From: an uncultured Lachnospiraceae bacterium
GTDB taxonomy: Bacteria > Bacillota > Clostridia > Lachnospirales > Lachnospiraceae
Length of the DNA stretch: 64,000 nucleotides
Direction: 5' to 3'
Assembly: GCA_947169385.1 (NCBI GenBank)
Contig: CAMVPR010000005.1
Span: 1-64,000 of the forward strand
Shown: positions 51,425 to 59,812 of the stretch, one piece after another
Position numbering within the stretch: the stretch's first letter is position 1
Layout: the number at the start of each line of letters is the position of its first letter
Notes under the pieces: generated by a model
Seen by the model: only the letters and a program-made list of their open reading frames with translations
The model's database searches: none
Told to the model about the DNA's origin: nothing
Position numbers and translations under genes: made by a program

Positions 51425-51835
51425 ATGGATATTAGGAATTGCGTTAACTGTGGTAATATGTTTCAGTATGTGGGTAACAGATTGTGCCCAAACTGTATCA
51501 AGAAGCTTGATGACGATCTTCAGAAAGTTAAGCAGTTTATAGAAGAGAATAAGGGAGCGACAGTGGCTAAGGTCGCTGAAGAGTGTGATGTTTCTACCAA
51601 GCAGATCAGAAGATGGATTAAGGAAGAGAGATTGATGTTTGCTCCGGGTGTTGATACCGGTCTTGTTTGTACACAGTGCGGTATGCCTATTGAGAGCGGA
51701 AGCATCTGTAAGAATTGTAAGGCACAGCTTGCGGAAGGATTACAGTCAAGCATGAATAAGAACATGCCTAAGCCTGAGCAGAAGAAGCCTTCAAGAACTA
51801 CCGATTCAAGTCTTCATTTGTCTAAATATAAATAA
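51425..51835 (+). CDS. yvyF: Flagellar-operon regulator YvyF
   Basis: 136 residues. Two zinc-ribbon Cys pairs at the start (C-V-N-C-G-N and C-P-N-C), a helix-turn-helix (about 42-68, V-A-K-V-A-E-E-C-D-V-S-T-K-Q-I-R-R-W-I), then another pair of Cys pairs (C-T-Q-C-G-M and C-K-N-C-K). This is the TIGR03826/YvyF family next to flgM in Firmicutes. Its exact job is unknown; DNA or RNA binding is likely. A terminator separates it from flgM. Confidence 0.87.
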   Translation: MDIRNCVNCGNMFQYVGNRLCPNCIKKLDDDLQKVKQFIEENKGATVAKVAEECDVSTKQIRRWIKEERLMFAPGVDTGLVCTQCGMPIESGSICKNCKAQLAEGLQSSMNKNMPKPEQKKPSRTTDSSLHLSKYK

Positions 51836-51849
51836 TAACAGACTGATTG

Positions 51850-51882
51850 AGCGGCTTTTTAGCCGCTTTTTTTTTATTTTTT
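51850..51882 (+). terminator. Terminator after yvyF
   Basis: AGCGGCT-TTTT-AGCCGCT followed by a long T-row. Confidence 0.93.
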
Positions 51883-51894
51883 TGATTTAAGTGT

Positions 51895-51920
51895 TAAGTA
51901 TTCATTTATTCTGTCGATAA
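51895..51920 (+). promoter_or_regulatory. Sigma-28-like promoter of the flgM operon
   Basis: TAAG (51895-51898), 15 bases, TCGATAA (51914-51920). Same spacing as the flagellin promoter; one mismatch in the -10. Confidence 0.6.
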
Positions 51921-51977
51921 ATATATTAGTAGCATATGTTTTATGCTGCTCTAAGATTACACAAGGTGGTGATTACT

Positions 51978-52256
51978 ATGAGGATAGGTTCTATTAATCA
52001 AGTGGCACAGATGTATCAGACACAGACTAAGGCTGCTAAGCCTAAAGCATCATTTGAGAGCCAGATGAACGCGTACTCAGTGTCTTCAACAGGTAAGGAT
52101 TATCAGGTTGCCAAGACTGCACTTAAAGCTACTCCTGATGTGAGAGAAGATAAGGTTGCAGATATCAAGGCTAAGATTGATAACGGTACTTATGATGTCA
52201 ATCTCGATGATTTTGCCAGTAAGCTTATAAGTGCATATCGTGAGCGTACTATCTAA
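51978..52256 (+). CDS. flgM: Anti-sigma-28 factor FlgM
   Basis: 92 residues from ATG 51978 (AAGGTGGTGA upstream). N-terminus M-R-I-G-S-I-N-Q-V then a disordered, Lys/Ser-rich region; the C-terminal sigma-binding helices carry D-K-V-A-D-I-K-A-K-I-D-N-G-T-Y-D-V and a final A-S-K-L-I-S-A-Y-R. FlgM holds flagellar sigma factor until the hook is complete, then is exported. Preceded by a sigma-28-like promoter, as expected for its feedback role. Confidence 0.93.
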   Translation: MRIGSINQVAQMYQTQTKAAKPKASFESQMNAYSVSSTGKDYQVAKTALKATPDVREDKVADIKAKIDNGTYDVNLDDFASKLISAYRERTI

Positions 52257-52305
52257 GAACCGGATATCTTCTGAATATAGATTCCGGTAAGCAGGAGGTA
52301 AGAAT

Positions 52306-52824
52306 TTGGCTACACTGATTGAGACATTGATTCAAGTGTTGGATGAGGAATGCGGAGTATTTGACCAGTTGCTTGAGATTTCTGAGAACAAGACGCAAGC
52401 GATTGTTGCCAATGATATCGCTAAGTTGCAGAAGATTACGGATCAGGAACAGGATGTATTGACCGTGATTACTAATTTGGAGAACAAGCGCGAGGAAGCG
52501 ACAACGGATATAGCTACAGTGCTTGGGAAGGATCCTAAGAATTCAACACTAAAAGATATCATTTCATATTTGGATGGTCAGGCTGATGTTAAGAATCAGC
52601 TCGCTAAGATTCATGATGACCTACTTACCAAGGTTAAGAGGTTGTCTGAGGAGAATAATCACAATGCTGTATTGGTACAGGATCAGTTAGATTTGATTGA
52701 TTTTAGCCTCAATGCTTTAAGGGGCATTAATCAGGCTCCTGAGACCGGAAGTTACAATAAGGGTGCATACAATACGGGTGAGACCTATGCACCGATTAAA
52801 GGTACATTTGATTCCAGTTCATGA
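52306..52824 (+). CDS. flgN: FlgN-type flagellar export chaperone
   Basis: 172 residues from TTG 52306 (AGGAGGT 6 bases upstream). All helical coiled-coil, with L-D-E-E-C-G-V-F-D-Q-L-L-E-I and the K-L-Q-K-I-T-D-Q-E-Q segment of FlgN, and a Gly/Tyr-rich tail. FlgN binds the hook-filament junction proteins FlgK and FlgL, whose genes follow. Confidence 0.86.
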   Translation: MATLIETLIQVLDEECGVFDQLLEISENKTQAIVANDIAKLQKITDQEQDVLTVITNLENKREEATTDIATVLGKDPKNSTLKDIISYLDGQADVKNQLAKIHDDLLTKVKRLSEENNHNAVLVQDQLDLIDFSLNALRGINQAPETGSYNKGAYNTGETYAPIKGTFDSSS

Positions 52825-52864
52825 TCACAAGGAAGTGTTAGTGGTCTGGAGATATATAAGTTTA

Positions 52865-52884
52865 GGCTATAACATTTTATAGCC
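52865..52884 (+). other. Small hairpin after flgN
   Basis: GGCTATAA-CATT-TTATAGCC, a perfect stem, in the flgN-flgK gap. No T-row, so not a classical terminator. Confidence 0.5.
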
Positions 52885-52903
52885 ATGACGGAATGTAAGG
52901 ATA

Positions 52904-52999
52904 CACACCATCAGATAAGCTTATTTCAGGATTTTGTTAATTGTTAATGGGCGCTGTTCCCGAAGCAATTATCGCTGATGCTTGTCAGTGGTGTGTTCG
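52904..52999 (+). promoter_or_regulatory. Structured leader of flgK (candidate cis-regulatory RNA)
   Basis: CACACCA (52904-52910) pairs with TGGTGTG (52989-52995), and GATAAGC next to it with GCTTGTC; inside are AATTG/CAATT and GGG/CCC, giving a nested long stem. It is followed by TTCGTTTTTATTT directly before the AAGGAGG of flgK, so the structure could act as an attenuator. No known riboswitch pattern is recognised. Confidence 0.45.
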
Positions 53000-53022
53000 T
53001 TTTTATTTAAGGAGGTGACAGT

Positions 53023-54918
53023 ATGGGCGTTGGTTCAATGAGCGGTTTATATTTTGGAATATCGGGATTTCAGGTTAATCAGACAGCTTTGCAAGCGACG
53101 GCGCACAATCTGTCTAACTTAGATACTGACGGATATGTAAGACAGCAGGTTTTGATGAAGGATACCCTTTATCAGAATTATTCAAGATCCAATGTCAGTG
53201 CTTCGCAGGTCGGTCTCGGAACTTCTATGGATACGGTTAGACAGGTTAGAGATGTATTTGCCGACAAGCAGTACAGACTTGAGACCGGTAGAGGTGCTTT
53301 CTATTCAGCAATGGAAGAGGTTGGAGAGGAAGTTGAGACATACTTTGGAACTGATGTTGATGACGAGAAGCTTAAGAATACAATGATCAGGTTTTGGGAG
53401 ACTTTGAATGAGCTTCAGAAGACTCCTGACAGTATTGTTAACAGAGAGACTGTTATCCAGTCAGCTCAAGAGATGATCGAGCAGTCTAAGCTTATATATA
53501 ACCAGATCGTGGAATATCAGAGGAATCTCAATGAACAGCTTACTAAACAGGTAGGTGAGGTCAATGACATTGCCAAGGAGATTCACGAATTAAACAGAGA
53601 GATAGTTAGAGTAGAGAGTAATCAATCTGAGCATGCTAACGATCTTAGAGATAAGAGGAATCTACTGCTTGATAAGTTGGCAACGTATGCTGAGATTAAT
53701 TACAGAGAAGACGGTAACGGTTGTGTGACAGTTAACTTCGAAGGCATACCTTTGGTTGTTGATGACAGAGTGTTTGAGTTAGGTACAATTCCTGTTAGCG
53801 AGAGCAGTAATCTCTTGCAGGTTGTATGGGCTGATCACGGCAATATGCCTACATTTAACTTCACATATCTTCCAAGTGCCGAGACATCTACCGATGTTGG
53901 TTCACTTAAGGGACTTATTTATGCGAGAGGTAACTACATAGGAGATTACACTCTTATGAATATGGAGACTTCACAGGCATATCTCAATAAACTTGATGAG
54001 TATGGATATCCTGAGTATGCATCATGGTATGATTTCTTCGTGGGTGAAGGCTACTTAAGCTCAACCGCAGCTGGTACTGATGAAGAATTAGAGTCAGCAT
54101 ATGCTGCATTTTACGAGAAAGAGATTGAGCCGTATCTGGTTACCAACGTTGAGGCTCAGCTCGATTATATGATGCACAATATAGTTACTACTATCAACGA
54201 TATTCTGTGTCCTAATATAGAGGTAGATGCAGTTACTTCTGTCTATGATGATGAAGGTAATGAAGTCAAGCTTTATGTAGGTACTAAGATACTTGATACT
54301 GAGCATGCGCCGGTTGGCTTAGGTGTTGACGGTGAGCCGGGTGAAGAGTTGTTTAGCAGAGCTACAACTCCAAGGTACAAGAAGTACGTTGATGACGATG
54401 GTAACGCGGTGTACGTTTACAACGAAGAGGATCCTACTGACAAGTATTCGCAGTATTCGATTACTCAGTTAGTTGTTAATGATACACTTATTAAGAATCC
54501 TAGTAAGTTACCTTTGTCAGATCCTAAAGAGCATTCTAACAGACAGGATGTATTGAATGATCTGCTTGATGCCTGGTCATCAGAAGGTGAGTACGCCGGC
54601 ATGGGAGATGATCATACCAAGTCTAACATGAAGGTGCTTACTCCTAATACCCTTACGGGATATAATTTCCAGGGTTATTACAATGCTATGATTGGAGATT
54701 TATCCAACAGCATTAATTGTTATTATAACGTAGCTCAGAATCAGACGGTTGTTGCCAATCAGCTTGATGACAGAAGACAGACGGTTGCGGGTGTCAACAG
54801 TGATGAAGAGCTTACTAATATGATTATGTTCCAGCAGGCATTTAACGCTTGCTCAAGATATATCAATGTTGTTGCTGATATGCTTGATACGCTTATCAAC
54901 AGAACGGGTAGAGCGTGA
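53023..54918 (+). CDS. flgK: Hook-filament junction protein FlgK (first copy)
   Basis: 631 residues. N-terminal S-G-L-Y-F-G-I-S-G-F-Q-V-N-Q-T-A-L-Q, then A-T-A-H-N-L-S-N-L-D-T-D-G-Y-V-R-Q; the helix N-D-L-R-D-K-R-N-L-L-L-D-K-L is the FlgK mark; the C-terminus ends G-V-N-S-D-E-E-L-T-N-M-I-M-F-Q-Q-A-F-N-A. It differs from the second copy in a more acidic, longer variable middle with a Y-G-Y-P-E-Y-A-S-W-Y-D segment. It connects hook and filament. Ribosome site AAGGAGGTGA. Confidence 0.92.
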   Translation: MGVGSMSGLYFGISGFQVNQTALQATAHNLSNLDTDGYVRQQVLMKDTLYQNYSRSNVSASQVGLGTSMDTVRQVRDVFADKQYRLETGRGAFYSAMEEVGEEVETYFGTDVDDEKLKNTMIRFWETLNELQKTPDSIVNRETVIQSAQEMIEQSKLIYNQIVEYQRNLNEQLTKQVGEVNDIAKEIHELNREIVRVESNQSEHANDLRDKRNLLLDKLATYAEINYREDGNGCVTVNFEGIPLVVDDRVFELGTIPVSESSNLLQVVWADHGNMPTFNFTYLPSAETSTDVGSLKGLIYARGNYIGDYTLMNMETSQAYLNKLDEYGYPEYASWYDFFVGEGYLSSTAAGTDEELESAYAAFYEKEIEPYLVTNVEAQLDYMMHNIVTTINDILCPNIEVDAVTSVYDDEGNEVKLYVGTKILDTEHAPVGLGVDGEPGEELFSRATTPRYKKYVDDDGNAVYVYNEEDPTDKYSQYSITQLVVNDTLIKNPSKLPLSDPKEHSNRQDVLNDLLDAWSSEGEYAGMGDDHTKSNMKVLTPNTLTGYNFQGYYNAMIGDLSNSINCYYNVAQNQTVVANQLDDRRQTVAGVNSDEELTNMIMFQQAFNACSRYINVVADMLDTLINRTGRA

Positions 54919-54948
54919 TAGATATTTATTGAAAGTGGTGGTGATTAT

Positions 54949-56823
54949 ATGTCTTCAACATTTTTTGGACTCAATATTTCTAAGACGGGTTTGTCGGGTT
55001 TTCAGGCGAGTGTTAATACGACGGCTCATAATATTTCCAACGCTGCCACTGACGGTTATTCCAGACAGGTTGTAGAGAAGCAGGCAGAGAAGGCTATTCG
55101 TACATACAACTCATACGGTAGTATGGGTGCCGGTGTTACTTTAGTTAGCGTTGAGAGACAGCGTAACGAGTACTATGACACTAAGTATTGGGATAATCAG
55201 GCGCATCTTGGTCAGTACGCATCTAAGGCTGACTATATGTCGCAGGTTGAGAATTATTTCAATGAGATTTCGACAGATGGATTTAACACTGAGTTTAACA
55301 ATTTATTCAATTCTTTGGTTGATCTTTCATCTGAACCTGACAGTTCTAACAAGAGGGTTACAACAGTTAGTTATGCGAGCAGTCTTTCTGATTATTTTAA
55401 CGCATTGAGTGGCAATCTTACTCGTGTTCAGGAAGATGCTAACGATAGAATCAAGTCTATAGCAGATAGAATTAATTCAATTTCGGATCAGCTTTTATCA
55501 CTTAACAAGCAGATTCAGACAATTGAGATTACCGGAGAGAAGGCCAATGATCTCAGGGATCAGAGGGACCTCTTGATTGACGAACTATCGGGATATGTTA
55601 ATGTTCAGGTTATTGAGACAGATGTCTACGTAAGGGGAGCTACAGATTCTCATGGAGATCCTATAAAGGCAGGAATTACAGACGTTGCTGTATATCTGAA
55701 TGATCAGATTCTTGTAGACAGTCTCAGTGCCAATCATCTTGTTTGTACTCCAAGAGAGTATCTTAACAATATGAATGACTGTGAAGGTCTTTATGACATT
55801 ACTTGGAATTTCGCAGATGGCGATAGATTCGACCTTGCTTCGACAGGAATTGACGGAGAACTTAAAGGGCTTTTCGATATCAGAGACGGTAACAATAAGG
55901 AGAACTTTAGAGGAACGACAACATTTGCAGCGGGAGTCAATTCTATCGAAGTTCAGGCCGGCAATGTTACCAGCATGAACAGACTTAATATCCCTGATGA
56001 GGGCGAGATTAAGATTGGAAGATACACATACGAGTATTCAGATTTTGTAATTAATTATAATGATGTCGGTGAGGTAGAGTCCTATACATTTAACCTTAAA
56101 GATGAGACTAAGGAAGCTGTTACGGAGACCAAGGCAGAGATTGCTGAGGATGTAGATTTTAAGGGTGTACCTTACTATCAATACCAGCTCAATGAGTTCG
56201 TCAGAACTTTTGCTCAGAGATTTAATGAGATGCATAACAAGGGTATTGATGAGCATGGTGAAGATGGAGTTGATTTCTTCACTACCGTTAATACAGTAAC
56301 CGGTGCAGATATGGTTATGACTGAGGAAGGCGAAGAGTCTACCGGTGGCAAGACGTTTAGTTCTACGGCTGACAGTTATTACAGAATGACAGCTGCTAAC
56401 ATTTCCGTAGATCAGGGCATTCTAAAAGATGCCAACAAGATTTGTACGAGATACGGCCCTATAAGAACTGATGAAGGCGTTTTGTTAGAGCCTGAGGAGG
56501 GAGTTGCATCTTGCCAGCTTCTCAAGGATATTATCGATCTCAAGGCTGACAACAAGATGTTTAGTCAGGGTAATCCTGCGGAGTTCTTGCAGGCGGTTGT
56601 CGCAGACATTTCCGTTGATTGCAGTAAGGCTAAGAATTTCGAGAGTTCTTTGAGTGATGTTTTAAGGACGATCGACAATCAGAGAGAGTCGATTAAAGGT
56701 GTTGATTCCAACGAGGAATTAGCTAATCTTGTAATCTATCAAAAGGGATATAATCTATGTTCCAAGATGATTTCTGTATTTAATGAGATTTACAATAAAT
56801 TGATAAATGAGACCGGACTATAG
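54949..56823 (+). CDS. flgK: Hook-filament junction protein FlgK (second copy)
   Basis: 624 residues, 30 bases after the first copy. N-terminus F-F-G-L-N-I-S-K-T-G-L-S-G-F-Q-A-S, then T-T-A-H-N-I-S-N-A-A-T-D-G-Y-S-R-Q, which is closer to the usual FlgK consensus than copy one; also N-D-L-R-D-Q-R-D-L-L-I-D-E-L and the end G-V-D-S-N-E-E-L-A-N-L-V-I-Y-Q-K-G-Y. Two FlgK genes in tandem suggest two kinds of junction subunits. Start with GGTGGTGA upstream. Confidence 0.9.
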   Translation: MSSTFFGLNISKTGLSGFQASVNTTAHNISNAATDGYSRQVVEKQAEKAIRTYNSYGSMGAGVTLVSVERQRNEYYDTKYWDNQAHLGQYASKADYMSQVENYFNEISTDGFNTEFNNLFNSLVDLSSEPDSSNKRVTTVSYASSLSDYFNALSGNLTRVQEDANDRIKSIADRINSISDQLLSLNKQIQTIEITGEKANDLRDQRDLLIDELSGYVNVQVIETDVYVRGATDSHGDPIKAGITDVAVYLNDQILVDSLSANHLVCTPREYLNNMNDCEGLYDITWNFADGDRFDLASTGIDGELKGLFDIRDGNNKENFRGTTTFAAGVNSIEVQAGNVTSMNRLNIPDEGEIKIGRYTYEYSDFVINYNDVGEVESYTFNLKDETKEAVTETKAEIAEDVDFKGVPYYQYQLNEFVRTFAQRFNEMHNKGIDEHGEDGVDFFTTVNTVTGADMVMTEEGEESTGGKTFSSTADSYYRMTAANISVDQGILKDANKICTRYGPIRTDEGVLLEPEEGVASCQLLKDIIDLKADNKMFSQGNPAEFLQAVVADISVDCSKAKNFESSLSDVLRTIDNQRESIKGVDSNEELANLVIYQKGYNLCSKMISVFNEIYNKLINETGL

Positions 56824-56841
56824 TATTTAGGAGGTGTGCTT

Positions 56842-58371
56842 ATGCGAGTTACTAATTTAATGATGTCAAACAATGCATTATATAACTTACAGAGGCAGGA
56901 ACAGAGGCTTAACACTCTTGATCAGCAATATACAACACAGAAGAAGATTAGTGCTCCTTCAGAGGATCCTATCATTGCGACAAGGGCTTTAAAACTTAAT
57001 ACTACTTATAGCGAGGTTTCACAGTACGTTGACAAGAATATACCTGATGCGCTTGCCTGGATGAGTATGACACAGAGTGCGCTTGACAATACTCAGGCTA
57101 TGCTTTCGGGAATTTATGAGAAATGTGTTCAAGGTAATACCGATGGTCTTTCTGACACAGACAGAAGAGCTATTGCTACCACCTTGGCAGAGTATAGGGA
57201 TCAGATATATCAGGAGGGAACAAGCTCTTACAGTGGAAGATTTTTGTTTACCGGATTCAAGACCGATACCAATCTTGTATTTACCGAGGATACCAAAGAG
57301 CGATATGTAATTAACGAGGCGATAACTCCTGATTCTCTTAATTCATATTCTGATGTGTCATATCAGGTGTTGGTTACAGATACTGACGAGCAGGCTGCTC
57401 CTGTTCGCATGGATTTTCATAGAATAAGACTTGCTTATGATGCGGTAGACAGCGAAGTGACTCCTACTATAGCAGCTATAACTGTTGATGATGAGGGCGA
57501 GGAGACTTCTACTGATTTGTTGACTCCAACCAACACATACGAGACATATGATGACTTTATGAAAGCTGTTGAGGAAGGCGACATTGCAACTGATGGCAAG
57601 TTAAATGAAGACGTGGTTGCTTTCATAGCTGACAGAGGCGAGATTATGCTCGGCGAAGGTTCGTATAACACTATGAAGGCAGCGTTTGAGAATGACGAGT
57701 ATGACAGAATTGAGGTAGGTTACCAGAAGAGTTCATTTAAAGAGAATGAGCTAAGACCTGAGCATTACTTTACGTGTACAAGAGTTGTGGATGAGGGACT
57801 TGAGACCGAAGCTACATTTCAGTATACCAAGAAAGAAGAGGAGATTAAGTATCTCGTTAACTATAATCAACAGATGACAGTTAATGTACAGGGTAAAGAT
57901 TGCTTTACTCACAACATTGGTAGAGATATAGACGAGCTTGTTGACATTGTAAATGCTGCTATTACGGCAGAGGATAATATGAATCAGCTTGAGAAGAAGT
58001 ACAAGACTTTGACAGAGGGTACCGAGGAGTACGACAAGGCTAAGGCGTTATACGAGAATTCCAAGATTGCATATGAGCTCAAGTGTAAGGTGATGCAGGA
58101 AGCATTTGCCGACAATGAAACCAGATTCCAGGCGTACGGAGTAATGTTTAGTAACCGTGCATCTGATGTTGGTTCTAAGGAGCAGAGACTTGACCTTATC
58201 AAGACTCGTTTGGAGAATCAGCAGGCTGATGTTGAGCAACTTCAGTCAGACAACATCGACGTGGATCTTTCAGAGATAATTGTAAGATACACTTCGGCTT
58301 ATGATGTATATAATGCAGCACTTTCAGCTACAGCTAAGAGTATAGTTGATACACTGCTTAACTATTTGTAA
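56842..58371 (+). CDS. flgL: Hook-filament junction protein FlgL
   Basis: 509 residues from ATG 56842 (AGGAGGTG upstream), 18 bases after flgK2. N-terminus R-V-T-N-L-M-M-S-N-N-A-L-Y-N-L, Q-K-K-I-S-A-P-S-E-D-P and the Y-S-G-R-F-L-F-T-G-F-K-T-D segment; C-terminal helices end Y-D-V-Y-N-A-A-L-S-A-T-A-K. FlgL is usually about 300 residues; the extra 200 (about 165-385) are an acidic insertion in the surface-facing middle. It joins FlgK to the flagellin filament. Confidence 0.9.
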   Translation: MRVTNLMMSNNALYNLQRQEQRLNTLDQQYTTQKKISAPSEDPIIATRALKLNTTYSEVSQYVDKNIPDALAWMSMTQSALDNTQAMLSGIYEKCVQGNTDGLSDTDRRAIATTLAEYRDQIYQEGTSSYSGRFLFTGFKTDTNLVFTEDTKERYVINEAITPDSLNSYSDVSYQVLVTDTDEQAAPVRMDFHRIRLAYDAVDSEVTPTIAAITVDDEGEETSTDLLTPTNTYETYDDFMKAVEEGDIATDGKLNEDVVAFIADRGEIMLGEGSYNTMKAAFENDEYDRIEVGYQKSSFKENELRPEHYFTCTRVVDEGLETEATFQYTKKEEEIKYLVNYNQQMTVNVQGKDCFTHNIGRDIDELVDIVNAAITAEDNMNQLEKKYKTLTEGTEEYDKAKALYENSKIAYELKCKVMQEAFADNETRFQAYGVMFSNRASDVGSKEQRLDLIKTRLENQQADVEQLQSDNIDVDLSEIIVRYTSAYDVYNAALSATAKSIVDTLLNYL

Positions 58372-58436
58372 TCTTAACTTTGATATGTTATTATACTTAT
58401 AGTGCTTTACGAATAAATTTTAAGGAGGTTACATAT

Positions 58437-58904
58437 ATGCTAGTTAAATCCAAATTTTTTGGGGATGTAGATATTGAAGATGATAAGGTGATCACTTTAG
58501 TCAACGGATTGCTTGGATTTGAAGACTATACCAAGTTCGTTATCCTCTATGATAGCGACAAGTCCGGTGGTGATACCATCTCGTGGCTTCAGTCAACAGA
58601 AGAGCAGACATTGGCTCTCCCTGTAGTTAATCCGCTTTTCATTAAAGAGGGATATAATCCTGTTATCAATGATGAACTTTTAGAGCCACTCGGTGAGGTT
58701 GGTGAAGATGGTTACTTTGTTTTGGTTACCATGCGTATACCTCACGATCCTAAGGATGTTACATGTAACCTTAAGGCTCCTATCATCATTAATTCTGCTA
58801 CCCTGTTAGGAAGTCAGATTGTAGCAGAGAACGAGGACTATGACGTAAGATATAACATTTACGATTCTGTCCAGGCACTTAAAGAAAAGGCGGGTGATTT
58901 ATAA
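58437..58904 (+). CDS. fliW: Flagellar assembly factor FliW
   Basis: 155 residues from ATG 58437 (AAGGAGG upstream). Family marks are F-G-D-V-D-I-E-D-D-K-V-I, N-G-L-L-G-F-E-D-Y and N-L-K-A-P-I-I-I-N. FliW binds flagellin and also CsrA, releasing CsrA from flagellin mRNA. Its stop overlaps the csrA start by one base (TAATG), so the two are translated together. Confidence 0.94.
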   Translation: MLVKSKFFGDVDIEDDKVITLVNGLLGFEDYTKFVILYDSDKSGGDTISWLQSTEEQTLALPVVNPLFIKEGYNPVINDELLEPLGEVGEDGYFVLVTMRIPHDPKDVTCNLKAPIIINSATLLGSQIVAENEDYDVRYNIYDSVQALKEKAGDL

Positions 58905-59125
58905 TGTTAGCACTATCAAGGAAGTCAGGAGAGGCTATAGTTGTAGGCAACAACGTAGAAATCACTGTTTTAGAGGTTAAGGGCGATCAGGTTAAGATTG
59001 GAATCGCTGCTCCTAAGAGTGTTCCTGTATATCGTAAAGAGCTTTATCTTCAGATTCAGGAGGCCAACAAGGCAGCGGCTGAGGCGGACTCATCACCTGA
59101 TGCAATCGCTAAATTATTCTCATAA
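58904..59125 (+). CDS. csrA: Carbon storage regulator CsrA
   Basis: 73 residues: M-L-A-L-S-R-K-S-G-E-A-I, then V-K-G-D-Q-V-K-I-G-I-A-A-P-K and the R-K-E-L-Y-L-Q-I-Q end. It is an RNA-binding dimer that represses translation by covering GGA-containing ribosome sites. The start overlaps fliW by one base. The probable target is the flagellin leader at 63169-63202. Confidence 0.96.
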   Translation: MLALSRKSGEAIVVGNNVEITVLEVKGDQVKIGIAAPKSVPVYRKELYLQIQEANKAAAEADSSPDAIAKLFS

Positions 59126-59148
59126 ATATAATATATTGCCAAAATAAA

Positions 59149-59187
59149 GCTTCTGGTTTATTATATAAACTAGGAGCATTTTTTATT
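59149..59187 (+). terminator. Terminator after csrA
   Basis: A 12-base stem with two G-T pairs (59149-59160 with 59166-59177), then ATTTTTTATT. Confidence 0.82.
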
Positions 59188-59207
59188 AACTTTTTTAAAT
59201 TCAAGGT

Positions 59208-59234
59208 TAATATAGACTAATCTTATGCCGATAT
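59208..59234 (+). promoter_or_regulatory. Sigma-28-like promoter of the flaG-fliD-fliS operon
   Basis: TAAT (59208-59211), 16 bases to CCGATAT within GCCGATAT (59227-59234), a full -10 match. Confidence 0.65.
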
Positions 59235-59308
59235 AAATGATAGCAGGGATACTATGTTTTCTTTGTGTACCTATTTTTATTTTATACATCACACGGAGGT
59301 GATTTGTT

Positions 59309-59779
59309 ATGGCTATTGAAGCGTTATCAAACCCATCATCAGTAATCAATTCTATTAATAATGCGCAGACTACTGCTCCTACTGTTCAGGTGACACCACC
59401 GGAGCCTTCGTCTTCTAATTTTGCAAGACCGGAGAGTGTAGAGAGTTCATCTAAAGACATGACTGCTGCGCCTAAGAATAAGAATGATATTAATATCGCT
59501 TCAGAGGAGGCAGACGAGCAAGGACGCTACGAGGTTGAGAACGCCAAGGATGTTTCGCCTGAGAAGGTTAAGAAGGCTGTTAATGAGATTAACAAGAAGA
59601 TTAGACCGACTCACACATCTTGTCAGTTCTCATATCACGAAGAGACTAATCGTATATCTATTAAGGTTATCGATGATGAGACAGAGAAGGTTATTAGAGA
59701 GATTCCGCCAGAGAAGACGCTGGACATGATCGCTAAGACCTTGGAACTTGAGGGTATCTTAGTTGACGAGAAACGTTAA
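59309..59779 (+). CDS. flaG: FlaG-type protein (YvyC)
   Basis: 156 residues. The first 75 are low-complexity; the FlaG domain (about 85-156) has V-N-E-I-N-K-K-I, F-S-Y-H-E-E-T-N-R-I-S-I-K-V-I-D, I-R-E-I-P-P-E-K and the end L-E-G-I-L-V-D-E. FlaG affects filament length. It heads the operon with fliD. Ribosome site CACGGAGGTG. Confidence 0.92.
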   Translation: MAIEALSNPSSVINSINNAQTTAPTVQVTPPEPSSSNFARPESVESSSKDMTAAPKNKNDINIASEEADEQGRYEVENAKDVSPEKVKKAVNEINKKIRPTHTSCQFSYHEETNRISIKVIDDETEKVIREIPPEKTLDMIAKTLELEGILVDEKR

Positions 59780-59812
59780 GCGTTTTAGATATTATAGAAC
59801 GGAGGGATTGTC

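Noticed and set aside
52904..52999. c-di-GMP riboswitch (class I or II) before flgK
   Set aside because: None of the conserved core motifs of either class can be found.
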